Positions 1 to 8,972 are shown, numbered from the stretch's first letter. The stretch is DNA of 64,000 nt from CAYOUV01 sp963790075 (GCA_963790075.1 CAWBNG010000004.1:1116001-1180000); one strand, 5' to 3'. The notes: a model not told the origin generated them from the letters alone. A program made the numbers and translations.

Positions 1-700
1 CTGCACCCAGGTAGCGGTGGATGGTCTCTTTATCGTTGACGAGGTCTTTCATCCTACCTTCTTTGACTGAACGGCCTTCTTCGATTATGACGTAAGTTTC
101 GGCCAATTGACTGGCAACCAGGAAATTCTGTTCAACCAGCACCACGGTGGATTCGGTCGCGAGTTGCTTGATGGCTTTCATGAGCTGCTCGATCAACACG
201 GGGGCCAGGCCTTCGCTGGGTTCGTCGATCAGTAATAGGTGATTATCAGCAATCAGCGCTCGAGCGATTGCCAGCATCTGCTGCTGTCCGCCAGAAAGAT
301 TGGTTCCGGAAAGGCTGATGAGTCGTTTCAGGTCGGGAAATAAACTGAAGATAAATTCTTGTTTACGCGCGTAGTCACCCTTCTGACGTTCGGCGATCTT
401 GAGATTCTCTTCCACGCTCAGATCACGGAAGATGGCGCGATGTTCGGGGACAAAGCCAATCCCCAGAGAAGCGATGTCGAACGAGCGCATACCATCGATC
501 TCGCGATCTTCAAAAACGACTTTCCCCTGGCGCGGCGGGGTTAATCCCAAAATGGACTTGAGTGTGGTGGTTTTGCCTGCACCATTACGTCCCAGCAAGG
601 CGGTGATGCTGCCTTTGGGCACGCGCACGTTCACGCCTTGCAGGATATGATATTGCCCGATGAAAGTGTGGATGTCTTGTACATCGAGGATATAGTCCAT
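1..700 (-). CDS. livF: Branched-chain amino acid-type ABC transporter ATP-binding protein, LivF-like (3' end cut by window edge)
   Basis: Energises import through a Liv-type (HAAT) permease at the inner face of the membrane. The reading frame starts at the ATG complement of 698-700 and stays open to base 1, so 233 codons are visible and the stop lies outside. Walker A GRNGAGKTT is near residues 38-46, the signature LSGGQQQ follows mid-protein, and Walker B reads LLLIDEPSEGLAP, the typical LivF wording. It lies 7 bases downstream of livG in the same direction, so the two are co-transcribed; the permease genes livH/livM are not in the window and may follow beyond the left edge. Confidence 0.93.
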   Translation of the reverse strand, partial: MDYILDVQDIHTFIGQYHILQGVNVRVPKGSITALLGRNGAGKTTTLKSILGLTPPRQGKVVFEDREIDGMRSFDIASLGIGFVPEHRAIFRDLSVEENLKIAERQKGDYARKQEFIFSLFPDLKRLISLSGTNLSGGQQQMLAIARALIADNHLLLIDEPSEGLAPVLIEQLMKAIKQLATESTVVLVEQNFLVASQLAETYVIIEEGRSVKEGRMKDLVNDKETIHRYLGA

Positions 701-707
701 ACGGGCC

Positions 708-1478
708 TCACACATCTAACTCGTACAGGCCGCCGAGATAGGCGATCTGCACAGCCTCGTTGGCGGCGATTTCAGCAGGTGTGCCTTCCGCCAGGATAGC
801 ACCCAGGTGCATGACGGTGATCATGTCGGACACGCTCATGACCACGTTCATGTTGTGTTCCACCAGCATGACAGTTTTATTACCTGCGCGCTGGATTTCC
901 TGGATGAGCGCAATCAACTCGGGGACTTGTTCGGCAGCCATCCCGGCAGTGGGTTCGTCGAGTAGCAGTACTTCCGGGTCAGGAGCCAGGATCATGCCCA
1001 ATTCCAGCTTACGCTGATCGCCGTGGGGCAGGGTGCGGGCGAAGGTGTTAGCCCGTTCTTTCAAGCCGACGCGTTCGAGTACTTCCCAGGTGCGTTGTTC
1101 GTATTTTTTGAAAGCCGAAGTCGCCTGCCAGAATTTGAAATTGTCCGCTCCCAGGGCTTGGGAAGCCAGGCGGATGTTTTCAAAGACGGTCAGGTTTGGA
1201 AAAATGTTGGAAATTTGGAAGGAGCGTCCAACTCCGAAGTGAATGGTGCGATGGACGGGTTGGTGCGTAATATTGCGCCCTTTATAAATCACCTTCCCGC
1301 TCGTCGGCTCGATGTTGCCGCTCAGCATGTTGAAGAAGGTGGTCTTGCCCGCGCCGTTGGGACCGATGATGGCGTGCAGGGTGTTTTTACGGACTTTGAG
1401 GTTGACATTGTCCACGGCCACCAATGCACCGAATTCCTTGCGCAGGTTGATAGTTTCGAAAATGATTTCAGAGTCCAT
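708..1478 (-). CDS. livG: Branched-chain amino acid-type ABC transporter ATP-binding protein, LivG-like
   Basis: Second ATPase of the Liv-type importer. Walker A GPNGAGKTT, the LivG-specific region with IFPNLTVFENIRLA, and Walker B LLLDEPTAGMA are all present. I start it at the ATG complement of 1476-1478 (MDSEII), giving 256 residues, the normal LivG size, with GGAAGG four bases upstream; an ATG four codons earlier (1490) is possible. A longer open frame reaches 1613, but that part runs through a repeat-like intergenic sequence and matches nothing in LivG. Neighbours are the substrate-binding lipoprotein upstream and livF downstream. Confidence 0.93.
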   Translation of the reverse strand: MDSEIIFETINLRKEFGALVAVDNVNLKVRKNTLHAIIGPNGAGKTTFFNMLSGNIEPTSGKVIYKGRNITHQPVHRTIHFGVGRSFQISNIFPNLTVFENIRLASQALGADNFKFWQATSAFKKYEQRTWEVLERVGLKERANTFARTLPHGDQRKLELGMILAPDPEVLLLDEPTAGMAAEQVPELIALIQEIQRAGNKTVMLVEHNMNVVMSVSDMITVMHLGAILAEGTPAEIAANEAVQIAYLGGLYELDV

Positions 1479-1501
1479 GGCGCCTTCCATTTTGAGTAGA
1501 A

Positions 1502-1700
1502 ATGTCATCCTGCCCGCGCCGGTGCCGCGCAGGCACAGGTGAGCGGAGTGAAGGGTCTCCCGTCCAATGGCAGAGATGCTCACCCGCACTGCACCGAACG
1601 CAGTGCGGTGCAAGTGTCACTGCGCTCAGCATGACATACTCAGGGAAATCCCCGGGAGTCTTGCAACCCCCAGGGATTTTCATTTTACAACAACTCGCAG
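1502..1700. repeat. Repeat-like intergenic segment with hairpins between livG and the binding protein
   Basis: Two blocks are visible. Block one (about 1540-1645) runs from GAGCGGAGTGAAGGGTCTC to CTGCGCTCAGCATGACA and contains the inverted pair GCACTGCACCG / CGGTGCAAGTG around a CGCAGTGC core. Block two (about 1646-1680) is an imperfect hairpin with arms AAATCCCCGGGAG and CCCCCAGGGATTT. Wording of this kind recurs as interspersed intergenic repeats in many bacterial genomes; that it is repeated elsewhere in this genome is my inference. Its position after the binding-protein stop suggests that block two could lower read-through into livG, as is common between a binding protein and its ATPases. 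Confidence 0.5.
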
Positions 1701-1701
1701 T

Positions 1702-3063
1702 TTACTGTCCGCTCAAGGAGCCGTAGGGCAGGTTGCCGCAGCGGTCTTTCAGGGTCTCGGGCAGCAAGCAGGGCGGTTCGGGGCGAGTAGTATCGACGTA
1801 TTCGTAGAAATTCGCATCCGGATCGGTCAGGTTGACCAGTTTGAGGATGTACATATCCTGGATGGCAACATGATCTTCGGGGCGGATGTAAACGGTGCCT
1901 TTCGGGCCATCAAAGCTCATGCCTTCAAAGACGCCGATCAGCGCGTCAGCGCTGACATCGCCATTCGTGGCTTTCAGGCCTTCGACCAGCATGATGGCTG
2001 CGTTCATGCCATCGGCGGCGAACAGGTCGGGCATCGAGCCATAGCGAGCCTTGTTTTGGGCCTTCAGAAAATCGTTGGCCGGATTGTTGGGGGCAGACCA
2101 GTGATACAGAATGCCGTTGGTGCTGCCAATCGCGTTACCATACCACAGCGGCATCAGCGTATTGTCGATGAAGGTTGCACCAAGCGCCATCTGGTCGAAG
2201 ACACCCTGGTCAGTGGCAGCCTGCATCAGCGGGACAAAACCACCACCGGCCCAGGTGACGATCAGAGCCTCGGCGCCACTTTTCAGGATCGGGTCCATGT
2301 AGGGGGTGAAGTCAGTCGTGTCGAGCGGGGCGAAGATGTCATCGGCCACGAAGGTGCCACCGTCAAGGGTGCAGGCATCCCGGAAGGCAGCCGCAGAACC
2401 CTGGCCAAACGCGTAATCGGGAGCGATCTGGACGAAGGTTTTGTACTGCTTGGTCAGGTAGGCGCATTCGTTGATGGCATCCTGGTAGTTGTTGCGGCTG
2501 GTGCGGAAGGTATAAACGTTGAAATCCTTGCCGGTAATATCATTGGCCGCAGCAGGGGCAACAATCAACGGGATCTTATTTTCGGCTGCAATTCCCTGCA
2601 GCGTTGCGGTAGCACCTGACGAAACGGTGCCAACCAGGATGTTCACGCCCTGGACGTCGATCAGCTCACGGGCGAGAGTGGCGGTGGTATCGGGTGTGCT
2701 GGCATCATCTCGAACGTAGACCGTGATCTGGCAATTGTCCAGCGTGAAGGTATTTTCCTGGGTGGCGGTGAAATCGAATACATCGCCAGCCGATCCGGCT
2801 GCGCCTGTTGCATACTCCATACCAAGCATGAAGGATGGCAGGATATGGGCGCCGTAGATGGCCAACGCGCCAGACAGGTCGGTGATCAACCCGACTTTTA
2901 TCGGTTCGGCGCAGGTGAGACCAGCGGGAGCCTCGGTCATCGCCGGAGCTTCGGTTGGTACTGCGGTCGGCTGAGGTGGCTCGGGTGTTGCACCGGGGCC
3001 GCAGGCGGCTAGCATCAATGCCAGGACGACTGCTACAAAGGTTATTGTACGGAACATTTTCAT
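1702..3063 (-). CDS. Liv-type ABC transporter substrate-binding lipoprotein
   Basis: Extracytoplasmic solute-binding protein (Peripla_BP_6 type, 453 residues) feeding the LivFG transporter. The N-terminus has a hydrophobic signal with lipobox LAAC at about residues 18-21, then a Pro/Thr/Glu-rich linker (about 22-50), then the binding domain starting IKVGLITDLSGALAIYGAH. AGGAGG sits well placed before the ATG at 3063. The ligand cannot be read from sequence; the adjoining acyl-CoA ligases, hydrolases and thiolase suggest an aliphatic or aromatic acid instead of an amino acid, as with many Liv systems in catabolic clusters. Confidence 0.92.
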   Translation of the reverse strand: MKMFRTITFVAVVLALMLAACGPGATPEPPQPTAVPTEAPAMTEAPAGLTCAEPIKVGLITDLSGALAIYGAHILPSFMLGMEYATGAAGSAGDVFDFTATQENTFTLDNCQITVYVRDDASTPDTTATLARELIDVQGVNILVGTVSSGATATLQGIAAENKIPLIVAPAAANDITGKDFNVYTFRTSRNNYQDAINECAYLTKQYKTFVQIAPDYAFGQGSAAAFRDACTLDGGTFVADDIFAPLDTTDFTPYMDPILKSGAEALIVTWAGGGFVPLMQAATDQGVFDQMALGATFIDNTLMPLWYGNAIGSTNGILYHWSAPNNPANDFLKAQNKARYGSMPDLFAADGMNAAIMLVEGLKATNGDVSADALIGVFEGMSFDGPKGTVYIRPEDHVAIQDMYILKLVNLTDPDANFYEYVDTTRPEPPCLLPETLKDRCGNLPYGSLSGQ

Positions 3064-3138
3064 TGGTTTACTCCTCCTAGGATATTGAATGAAATTTGAA
3101 TTGGTCTGGCCAGTAAATTATTTTTTATGATCCACCTC

Positions 3139-3942
3139 CTATTTGGCGAAATCGATGATCACTTGTGCGGCTTCTTCCGGAGTTTCGATGGGGAAAAAAT
3201 GTCCCGCATCCGGTAAGATGACAATTTGGCTGTTAGGGATTTGTGCGGCTAACAGATTGGCATTGGCGGGTGGAACTACTTTATCGTGCGCCCCGAACAG
3301 AATCAAAGTAGGCACGGAAATTTGCGAAAGTTTGTTTTCAAAAGCAGCTTCCTCTGGTAACAAGGAAAGTCCGATTGCCATCTGCGCCTGATAGCCAGCC
3401 AGGTCTAACGGATTGGCCATACGCCAATCGAGCCACTTTTGAATCGTATCAGGCTGCGCTTCTGCAAAGCCGGGCGCAGTACTGACGACCAGCCCATTTT
3501 TAAAGCGCGTTATCGGGTCACTGGTCACATCCGCGAGGACTGCCATGGCTTCAGTTGTGATCGGCACGTGATGCGGACCGCCAAAGTTTGTCGAGCACAA
3601 CACCAGCTTGCCTACCCTTTCGGGAAAATCAAGCGCCATTGCCTGGGCGATAAACCCACCCATTGAATGACCTGCGACGATGGCCTTATCAAGCTTCAAT
3701 GCATCCATCAGGCCGGCCGTATCGGCTGCCAACATCGGGGCTGTGTATGGACCGGCTGGTTTATCTGTTTGTCCGACCCCACGGTTATCAAAGGCGATGA
3801 CCTGGTAATCTTCGGCCAGGTAAGGCACCATTTTGTGCCATTGCCAAAGCGGGTAGCCCAAACCGGAAATCAGCACCAGTGGTTTGCCGGAGCCAGTTGT
3901 TTCGTAATAAATCTCAATCCCGTTGGCTTTTACTTTTGGCAT
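3139..3942 (-). CDS. Alpha/beta hydrolase (3-oxoadipate enol-lactonase-like)
   Basis: 267-residue single-domain alpha/beta hydrolase. The nucleophile elbow GHSMGG places the catalytic Ser near residue 93; the acid is probably the Asp in FGAHDKVVP and the base the His in AGHFFPIE close to the C-terminus. The oxyanion-hole region is ISGLGY. Family knowledge gives ester, thioester or lactone hydrolysis; the actual substrate is unknown. It starts two bases after the stop-side end of the ligase reading frame upstream (3945), so it is part of the same operon, and resembles the second hydrolase at 6343-7143 in its opening MPK.(A)NG.EIYYE. Confidence 0.85.
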   Translation of the reverse strand: MPKVKANGIEIYYETTGSGKPLVLISGLGYPLWQWHKMVPYLAEDYQVIAFDNRGVGQTDKPAGPYTAPMLAADTAGLMDALKLDKAIVAGHSMGGFIAQAMALDFPERVGKLVLCSTNFGGPHHVPITTEAMAVLADVTSDPITRFKNGLVVSTAPGFAEAQPDTIQKWLDWRMANPLDLAGYQAQMAIGLSLLPEEAAFENKLSQISVPTLILFGAHDKVVPPANANLLAAQIPNSQIVILPDAGHFFPIETPEEAAQVIIDFAK

Positions 3943-3944
3943 AC

Positions 3945-5483
3945 TTACTCCTTGCCCATAAACAGCTTGCGTAATTCAGCTTTGATGACTTTTCCATAGG
4001 GTGAATAAGGTAGTTCATCTACAAACTCGATCCGCTTGGGAACCTTGTAACGGGCCAGCCGCTCACGGCAGAAATCCTGTAAGGCTTCACCTGTGACAGA
4101 TTGGTCAGGTTTGAGGCTGACGATCATCAGTCCGACCTCACCCCATTTTTCATCGGGTTGGCCGATCAAAGCCGCATCGGACACAGCTTCATGTTCGCGG
4201 AATGTCGCCTCCACTTCGGCAGCATAAATATTTTCGCCGCCGCTGATGATCATATCTTTCAGGCGACCGGCTATATAAAAATAACCTTCTGCATCCTGAC
4301 GGGCCATATCGCCGGTATGAAACCAACCATTGCGGAGTGAATCTGCCGTAGCTTCCGGGTTGCGCCAGTAACCGGCACAGACGTGCGGTCCGCTGATGAT
4401 CAGTTCACCGATATCGCCGACTGCAACATCGCTTCCTTCAGCATCCACCAAGCGCATCTGGCTGTGAAAGATCGGTTTGCCAACCGAGCCAGCCTTACGT
4501 AAAGCATCTTTGTCGGTCATGGCGAAGCAATTGACGCCAACCTCGGTTAGACCGTAGCCCTGGCGCATCGTCACGCCTTTGGTACGGCTCCAGGCTTCGA
4601 TCAGAGAAGGCGGACAGGGAGCGCCACCGCTGATAAAAAAGTGGACGTGGCCGAAGTCTGTTTTTGCAAAAGCCGGACTATTCATCCATACTTGGAATAG
4701 GGTCGGCACGCCCAAGATGACACTACATTTCTCTTCGACGATGACTTTGAGTGATTCTTCCGGGTCAAAACTGCGCGCCAGCACGATCCGTCCGCCGGCA
4801 TAAAACAACGGCAGGAGGAAGACGAACAATCCGCCGGAATGGAACATGGGTGTCAGGATCGGCGAGATGTCCTGCTCGCTCAGTCCCCACGAAATGACCG
4901 TATTGATGGCATTCCACAGGATTTGGCGATGCGGCAGGACCGCACCTTTCGGGCGACCGGTTGTGCCGGACGTGTAGAGGATGCAGTATGGGTCTTCCCC
5001 GTCAAGGGGCGGACGATCAGGCTCAGACCTGGAGGCCTGCGCCAATAATAATTCGTATGGCTCGGCACCGGAGATATCCGCCTCTTCGAGCGAGATGAGG
5101 TAGTCTATCTTGATTTGACTGCGTACCTCATCCAACACTGGCGTGAACTCCGGCCCGCAAATCAGGACCTTGGGCTGGAGATCGTTGACAATATAAACCA
5201 GCTCACGCGCCGTAAGCCGCCAGTTAAGTGGTGCAAAGATGGCACCAATTTTTCCCAATCCAAAGAGCAAGTCAACGAAAGGCAGGCTGTTCTGGGCCAG
5301 GATCGAGACTCGATCGCCTTTTTGCAAGTCGAAACGCTCGCGCAGGAAATTGGCTACCTGATTGGCGCGCCGATTGAGCTCAGCGAAGGTGTAGCGCCTG
5401 CCTGTGTGCAGGTCGTACAGCGCTTCCCGGTCGGGGGTCAGGCTGGCTCGTTTGCTCAGGATATCAGCTGCGTGCATTTTCAT
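3945..5483 (-). CDS. Acyl-CoA synthetase / AMP-dependent ligase (first copy)
   Basis: ANL-superfamily ligase that adenylates a carboxylic acid and transfers it to CoA. Motif A3 reads YTSGTTGRPKGA, the A5-like GYGLTEVG follows, then the hinge region with GWFHTGDMA and GRLKDMIISGGENIY, and the C-terminal lysine in PYGKVIKAELR. The frame is open to 5540, but the protein family begins around MHAADILSKRA, so I start at the ATG complement of 5481-5483 (512 residues); 5477 is also possible, and no strong ribosome-binding site is visible for either. It may activate the acid taken up by the Liv transporter. Confidence 0.9.
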   Translation of the reverse strand: MKMHAADILSKRASLTPDREALYDLHTGRRYTFAELNRRANQVANFLRERFDLQKGDRVSILAQNSLPFVDLLFGLGKIGAIFAPLNWRLTARELVYIVNDLQPKVLICGPEFTPVLDEVRSQIKIDYLISLEEADISGAEPYELLLAQASRSEPDRPPLDGEDPYCILYTSGTTGRPKGAVLPHRQILWNAINTVISWGLSEQDISPILTPMFHSGGLFVFLLPLFYAGGRIVLARSFDPEESLKVIVEEKCSVILGVPTLFQVWMNSPAFAKTDFGHVHFFISGGAPCPPSLIEAWSRTKGVTMRQGYGLTEVGVNCFAMTDKDALRKAGSVGKPIFHSQMRLVDAEGSDVAVGDIGELIISGPHVCAGYWRNPEATADSLRNGWFHTGDMARQDAEGYFYIAGRLKDMIISGGENIYAAEVEATFREHEAVSDAALIGQPDEKWGEVGLMIVSLKPDQSVTGEALQDFCRERLARYKVPKRIEFVDELPYSPYGKVIKAELRKLFMGKE

Positions 5484-5500
5484 AAAGATAAATATCTGCG

Positions 5501-5542
5501 AGTTGAAAGTTGAAGACTTTAGGTCGCTTTCAACTTGCAACT
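5501..5542 (-). other. Intergenic hairpin built from repeated GTTGAAA words
   Basis: Arms 5501-5514 and 5529-5542 pair over 14 bases with one mismatch around a 14-base loop. The arm itself repeats the word AGTTGAA twice. It lies just upstream of the acyl-CoA ligase start and just after the SDR gene on the same strand, with no T-tract, so it looks more like an mRNA-processing or attenuation hairpin, or a minimal repeat element, than a classical terminator. Confidence 0.5.
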
Positions 5543-5553
5543 CTTCCCAGATT

Positions 5554-6318
5554 TTAAGTTCCCACTACGATGCCACCGTCCACCCGCAGTGTTTCACCGG
5601 TGATGAACGAAGCCTCGTCGGATGCCAGGAACAGATAAGCGTTGGCGATGTCGCGCGGCTCGCCCAGACGTCCGAGCGGGGTGCGAGCTTTCATGCCATC
5701 CAGGATTTTTTCCGGCATTGCGGTCACCATTTCGGTGGCCGTAAAACCTGGAGCCACCGCATTGACGCGGATGCCGAATTTTCCCAGTTCACGCGACCAG
5801 ACCTTGGTCATTCCGATCACACCCGATTTGGTGGCGACGTAATTGGTCTGTCCAAAGTTGCCGTCCAGACCGACAATGGAGGTTGCGTTCAGGATCGCCC
5901 CACCGCCTTGCTTGGCCATTACCGGCGCTACGGCCTGGGTGCAGTTGAAGACACCTTTCAGGTTGACGGAAATGACCAGGTCGAAGTCCGCTTCGGACAT
6001 TTGACCAACCAACTGGCCCTCCTTGAATTTGATGAGCTGTCCGTCGCGCAAAATACCGGCGTTGTTGACCAACACATCGATACGGCCGTAATCAGCGACG
6101 ACTGCATCGATCCATTTTTGGACTTCCTCGCGGCTGGCTACATTTACTTTGCGGAAGGCGGTACCCTGGCCCAATTCCTTGGCAGTTGCCTGCCCGGCTT
6201 CTTCATTGACGTCACAAATCACAACCTTGGCGCCTTCTTCGGCAAAACGCAGGGCGGTCGCCTTCCCGATCCCTGCCGCGCCACCGGTGACGAGCACGAC
6301 TTTATCTTTCATGCGCAT
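5554..6318 (-). CDS. Short-chain dehydrogenase/reductase, FabG/3-hydroxyacyl-CoA dehydrogenase-like
   Basis: 254-residue classical SDR. The Rossmann motif TGGAAGIG lies near residues 11-18, the NNAG motif follows strand 4, and the catalytic Tyr-Lys pair is in YVATKSG; the C-terminal dimer segment ends with GETLRVDGG. NAD is favoured over NADP because the second strand ends CDVNE, with an acidic residue. AAAGGA precedes the first ATG by about seven bases. In this cluster a 3-hydroxyacyl-CoA or alcohol dehydrogenase step before the thiolase is likely. Confidence 0.88.
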   Translation of the reverse strand: MRMKDKVVLVTGGAAGIGKATALRFAEEGAKVVICDVNEEAGQATAKELGQGTAFRKVNVASREEVQKWIDAVVADYGRIDVLVNNAGILRDGQLIKFKEGQLVGQMSEADFDLVISVNLKGVFNCTQAVAPVMAKQGGGAILNATSIVGLDGNFGQTNYVATKSGVIGMTKVWSRELGKFGIRVNAVAPGFTATEMVTAMPEKILDGMKARTPLGRLGEPRDIANAYLFLASDEASFITGETLRVDGGIVVGT

Positions 6319-6342
6319 AAGACGTATCCTTTCGGTGCAAAA

Positions 6343-7143
6343 TCACGAATTGTATTTGGCTAAAAAGCCCAACACAACCGTATTGAATTCTTGTGGACTT
6401 TCCCAGCAGGAAGCATGTCCAGCCTTGGGCAGGACGTGCATTTCTGCCTGGGGAATGCCCTCTTTCAAAATTGCAGCGTAAGCGGGACCCTTGAGCAAGT
6501 CTGCTGCGCCAACGATGATACAAGTTGGACATTTGATTTCGCCCAAGCGAGCCGTGAAATCCACTTCGAGAAAGCACTCGCTCAAGCGGACGATGGCTGG
6601 ATAATCAAGCGACTGATAGCGTACTTTGGCATCCGCCAACAATTTGGGATTGGCGGCAATGAACCTGGGCGAAAAATTCCACGGGACGGTGGTGTTGAAG
6701 AATGCTTCCGCATCTCCGGCGCGAGCAGCACTCAGCCACAACTCGATATTGATGCGCAACGCTGCGCCTACCTCGCTGACAGTGTCTGCCAGGATCAGGC
6801 TCAGGCAGCGCTGTGGGTATTTCAGGGCAAACGCCTGCCCCACCTCCCCGCCGTAGGATATTCCGGCAATGTGTGCCTGCTCATATTTCAAGCCTGTTAG
6901 TAAAGCCGCCAAATCATCGGCATGTAACTCCATGCTGTAGGGCGAAGCGGGATGTTCCGATTGCCCCTGTCCCCGGCAGTCATACTGCAAGACCCGGTAA
7001 TGATGCGCCAACGCCTGGGTCTGGAAAACCCAACTACCAGCAGCATTCATGATGATGCCGTTGTTAAGCACCAACAATGGGGCATCTTCTGGCCCGTGCA
7101 GTTCGTAGTAAATTTCAACGCCATTGGCATGGATCTTTGGCAT
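6343..7143 (-). CDS. Alpha/beta hydrolase (second copy, enol-lactonase-like)
   Basis: 266-residue alpha/beta hydrolase with nucleophile elbow GISYGG (Ser near residue 96), a candidate acid Asp in VGAADLLKG and base His in AGHASCWESP. The DCRGQGQS segment is typical of the 3-oxoadipate enol-lactonase/haloperoxidase-like group. It is related to but clearly different from the hydrolases at 3139-3942 and 8973-10040; three such enzymes in one cluster suggest sequential ester or thioester hydrolyses or C-C cleavage, not simple redundancy. Substrate unknown. Confidence 0.83.
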   Translation of the reverse strand: MPKIHANGVEIYYELHGPEDAPLLVLNNGIIMNAAGSWVFQTQALAHHYRVLQYDCRGQGQSEHPASPYSMELHADDLAALLTGLKYEQAHIAGISYGGEVGQAFALKYPQRCLSLILADTVSEVGAALRINIELWLSAARAGDAEAFFNTTVPWNFSPRFIAANPKLLADAKVRYQSLDYPAIVRLSECFLEVDFTARLGEIKCPTCIIVGAADLLKGPAYAAILKEGIPQAEMHVLPKAGHASCWESPQEFNTVVLGFLAKYNS

Positions 7144-7197
7144 GGGGACTACCTCGGTATTTTTACGATAACATATCGCTGTTACAAGGAAGTTACA

Positions 7198-7623
7198 TTA
7201 CACTTTGAAGGCCAGGAGGGTTTTGGCCTTGTCACCCTCGCCGGCTGTGATGAAGTCTACTGTCAGCGGCGTGCCGACCTTGATCTCTTCTGGCTTGGTC
7301 GCGTCCACTCCCGTGATACGGGCGCTGATCTTGACGCCTTCGTCCAATTCGACGATGCCGCTTACATAGGGCTTGTCGCGTCCATAGCCTTGTTCAAGCA
7401 TGAAGTTCGGAGCGATATAAACAACGGTAAAGCCGGCCAGTTTGCCATGACCGCTGGTCTCAGCCCACTCCAGATTCTCGCTGTGGCATCTGGGGCAGAT
7501 GGCGCGCGGCGGCAGATTGAGCGTGCCGCAGTCCGCGCAGCGTGAGGCCATCAGTTTGCCGTCAGCCAGGTACTGGTCAAAGGAGGCCGCTGTGAAGGGG
7601 TGGATGGTGGTAGTGTCAGTCAT
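7198..7623 (-). CDS. DUF35 Zn-ribbon/OB-fold protein (thiolase partner)
   Basis: 141-residue protein with a rubredoxin-like zinc ribbon (Cys29, Cys32, Cys43, Cys46 in CADC and CPRC) followed by an OB-fold. DUF35 proteins bind thiolase-superfamily enzymes and are needed for acyl-CoA binding in, for example, the archaeal thiolase/HMG-CoA synthase complex and the steroid-side-chain Ltp2-ChsH2 aldolase. Here the thiolase ends only nine bases upstream, and AGGAGG precedes the ATG by five bases, so tight co-expression is expected. Confidence 0.92.
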   Translation of the reverse strand: MTDTTTIHPFTAASFDQYLADGKLMASRCADCGTLNLPPRAICPRCHSENLEWAETSGHGKLAGFTVVYIAPNFMLEQGYGRDKPYVSGIVELDEGVKISARITGVDATKPEEIKVGTPLTVDFITAGEGDKAKTLLAFKV

Positions 7624-7632
7624 GTCAACCTC

Positions 7633-8898
7633 CTAATCCCGTCGCTCGAAAATGTGGACAAGACAAGTCGATCCGGTTGCGCCGACGTTGTGGGTCAACG
7701 CCAACGGGACGTCTCCCGCGACCTGGCGCGCCTCAGCCTCGCCTCGCATTTGCTTCCAAATCTCGAAAACCTGAGCCACCCCCGAGGCGCCGACTGGGTG
7801 TCCTTTGGATTTGAGCCCGCCGGAGGTGTTGAGCGGTTTGGCACCGTTCCGGGCAGTCAAACCATCCTCGGCGGCTTTGAAACCGTCTCCGGGCGCAAAA
7901 AAGCCGATATCTTCGCTGGCAATCACCTCTGCGATGGTGAAGCAGTCGTGCACTTCGGCGATGCGAATATCGTCTGCGTTCACACCGGCCATCTCGTAAG
8001 CCTGGGAGGCGGCTAATCTGGCGGCAGATAATGTCGTCAGGTTGGTGCGGTCGTGCAGGGCGGCATCCGATGCCTGCCCGGAGCCAATTATGTGGATTGG
8101 ATGGTCGCTGAATTCTTTCGCCCGTTCCCCGGCAACCAGCAGGATGGCAGATGCGCCGTCCGTAATCGGGGAGCAATCGAACAATCGCAGTGGCCAGGCA
8201 ATCATCGGGTTGGCCTTGTCGTCGTGCAGGAAGTCCCAAATATTTTCCCACGTCGGGGCGGGCTTCCCTTTCTTGACTGCCGAGGCAATCCGTCCCTCCA
8301 TCCAATTTTGAATGGTGACGCCGAACTGGGCATTTGGGTTGAGCGCGCCATTGTCGTGGTTTTTGATGGCTACGTTCATCAGGTGTTCGGGGGTCATGCC
8401 ATACTGAGCCATGTATGCGGTTGCAATGGCAGCATAGAAACCGGGGAATGTGAAGCCAGCAGCGACCTCGAACGGAACGTCAGCCGCTGTAGCCAGCGTA
8501 TCGGTAACATCTGCCGTCGGCAGGCCCGTCATCTTTTCTGCACCGCCAACCAAAACAACATCGTCCATTCCTGAGGTGATTGCCATAATGCCCTGGCGCA
8601 GCGCTGTCGCGCCGCTGGCGCAAGCATTTTCTACGCGCGCAGCAGGGATGGGCGTCAGCCCAACCGCATCTGCCAGCAGCGGAGCGGTGTGACCTTGATG
8701 CTCGAACAGGTCACTGGAAAAGTTACCCAAATAGAAGCTTTCAATAGTGGAAGGGTCAAGGCCTTTGTCCACAGAGTGAGTCATGTCTTTGTAAGCTTCC
8801 ACGAACAAGTCACGGCCGTTCTTGTCGGGGAAGGCTCCGAACCTGGACATCCCTGCGCCGACGATGGCAACCCCGCGCGGGAGTTTGTTGAGGGGCAT
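7633..8898 (-). CDS. Thiolase-family protein (SCP-x/acetyl-CoA acetyltransferase-like)
   Basis: 421-residue thiolase-fold enzyme. The acyl-accepting Cys is in NACASGAT (near residue 93); the C-terminal GHPVGASG carries the active-site His; a second catalytic region is HDCFTIAEV. Such proteins paired with DUF35 act as thiolases or as retro-aldolases on acyl-CoA. I start at the ATG complement of 8896-8898, because AAAGGAG lies seven bases upstream and the protein then begins normally with GVAIVGAGMSRFG; a longer frame to 8976 would read through the hairpin at 8936-8966. Confidence 0.9.
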   Translation of the reverse strand: MPLNKLPRGVAIVGAGMSRFGAFPDKNGRDLFVEAYKDMTHSVDKGLDPSTIESFYLGNFSSDLFEHQGHTAPLLADAVGLTPIPAARVENACASGATALRQGIMAITSGMDDVVLVGGAEKMTGLPTADVTDTLATAADVPFEVAAGFTFPGFYAAIATAYMAQYGMTPEHLMNVAIKNHDNGALNPNAQFGVTIQNWMEGRIASAVKKGKPAPTWENIWDFLHDDKANPMIAWPLRLFDCSPITDGASAILLVAGERAKEFSDHPIHIIGSGQASDAALHDRTNLTTLSAARLAASQAYEMAGVNADDIRIAEVHDCFTIAEVIASEDIGFFAPGDGFKAAEDGLTARNGAKPLNTSGGLKSKGHPVGASGVAQVFEIWKQMRGEAEARQVAGDVPLALTHNVGATGSTCLVHIFERRD

Positions 8899-8935
8899 GT
8901 TGAAATCTCCTTTTATGAGTGAAAAGCTAAAATGG

Positions 8936-8966
8936 TAAGTGGTAAGAAAAATCTTCTCACCACTTA
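8936..8966 (-). other. Intergenic hairpin with repeated GGTAAGT words
   Basis: Arms 8936-8948 and 8954-8966 pair over 13 bases with one mismatch and a five-base loop. Further copies of the word CACTTA(C/T)CACTT continue to about 8993, into the last codons of the upstream hydrolase (its TGA stop is inside the repeat). It precedes the thiolase ribosome-binding site; a weak T-rich stretch follows on the minus strand, so partial termination or mRNA processing is possible. Confidence 0.5.
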
Positions 8967-8972
8967 TCACTG

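Noticed and set aside
1567..2619. 350-codon plus-strand frame over the binding protein gene
   Set aside because: Antisense shadow of the Liv binding protein, which has a lipobox and SD.
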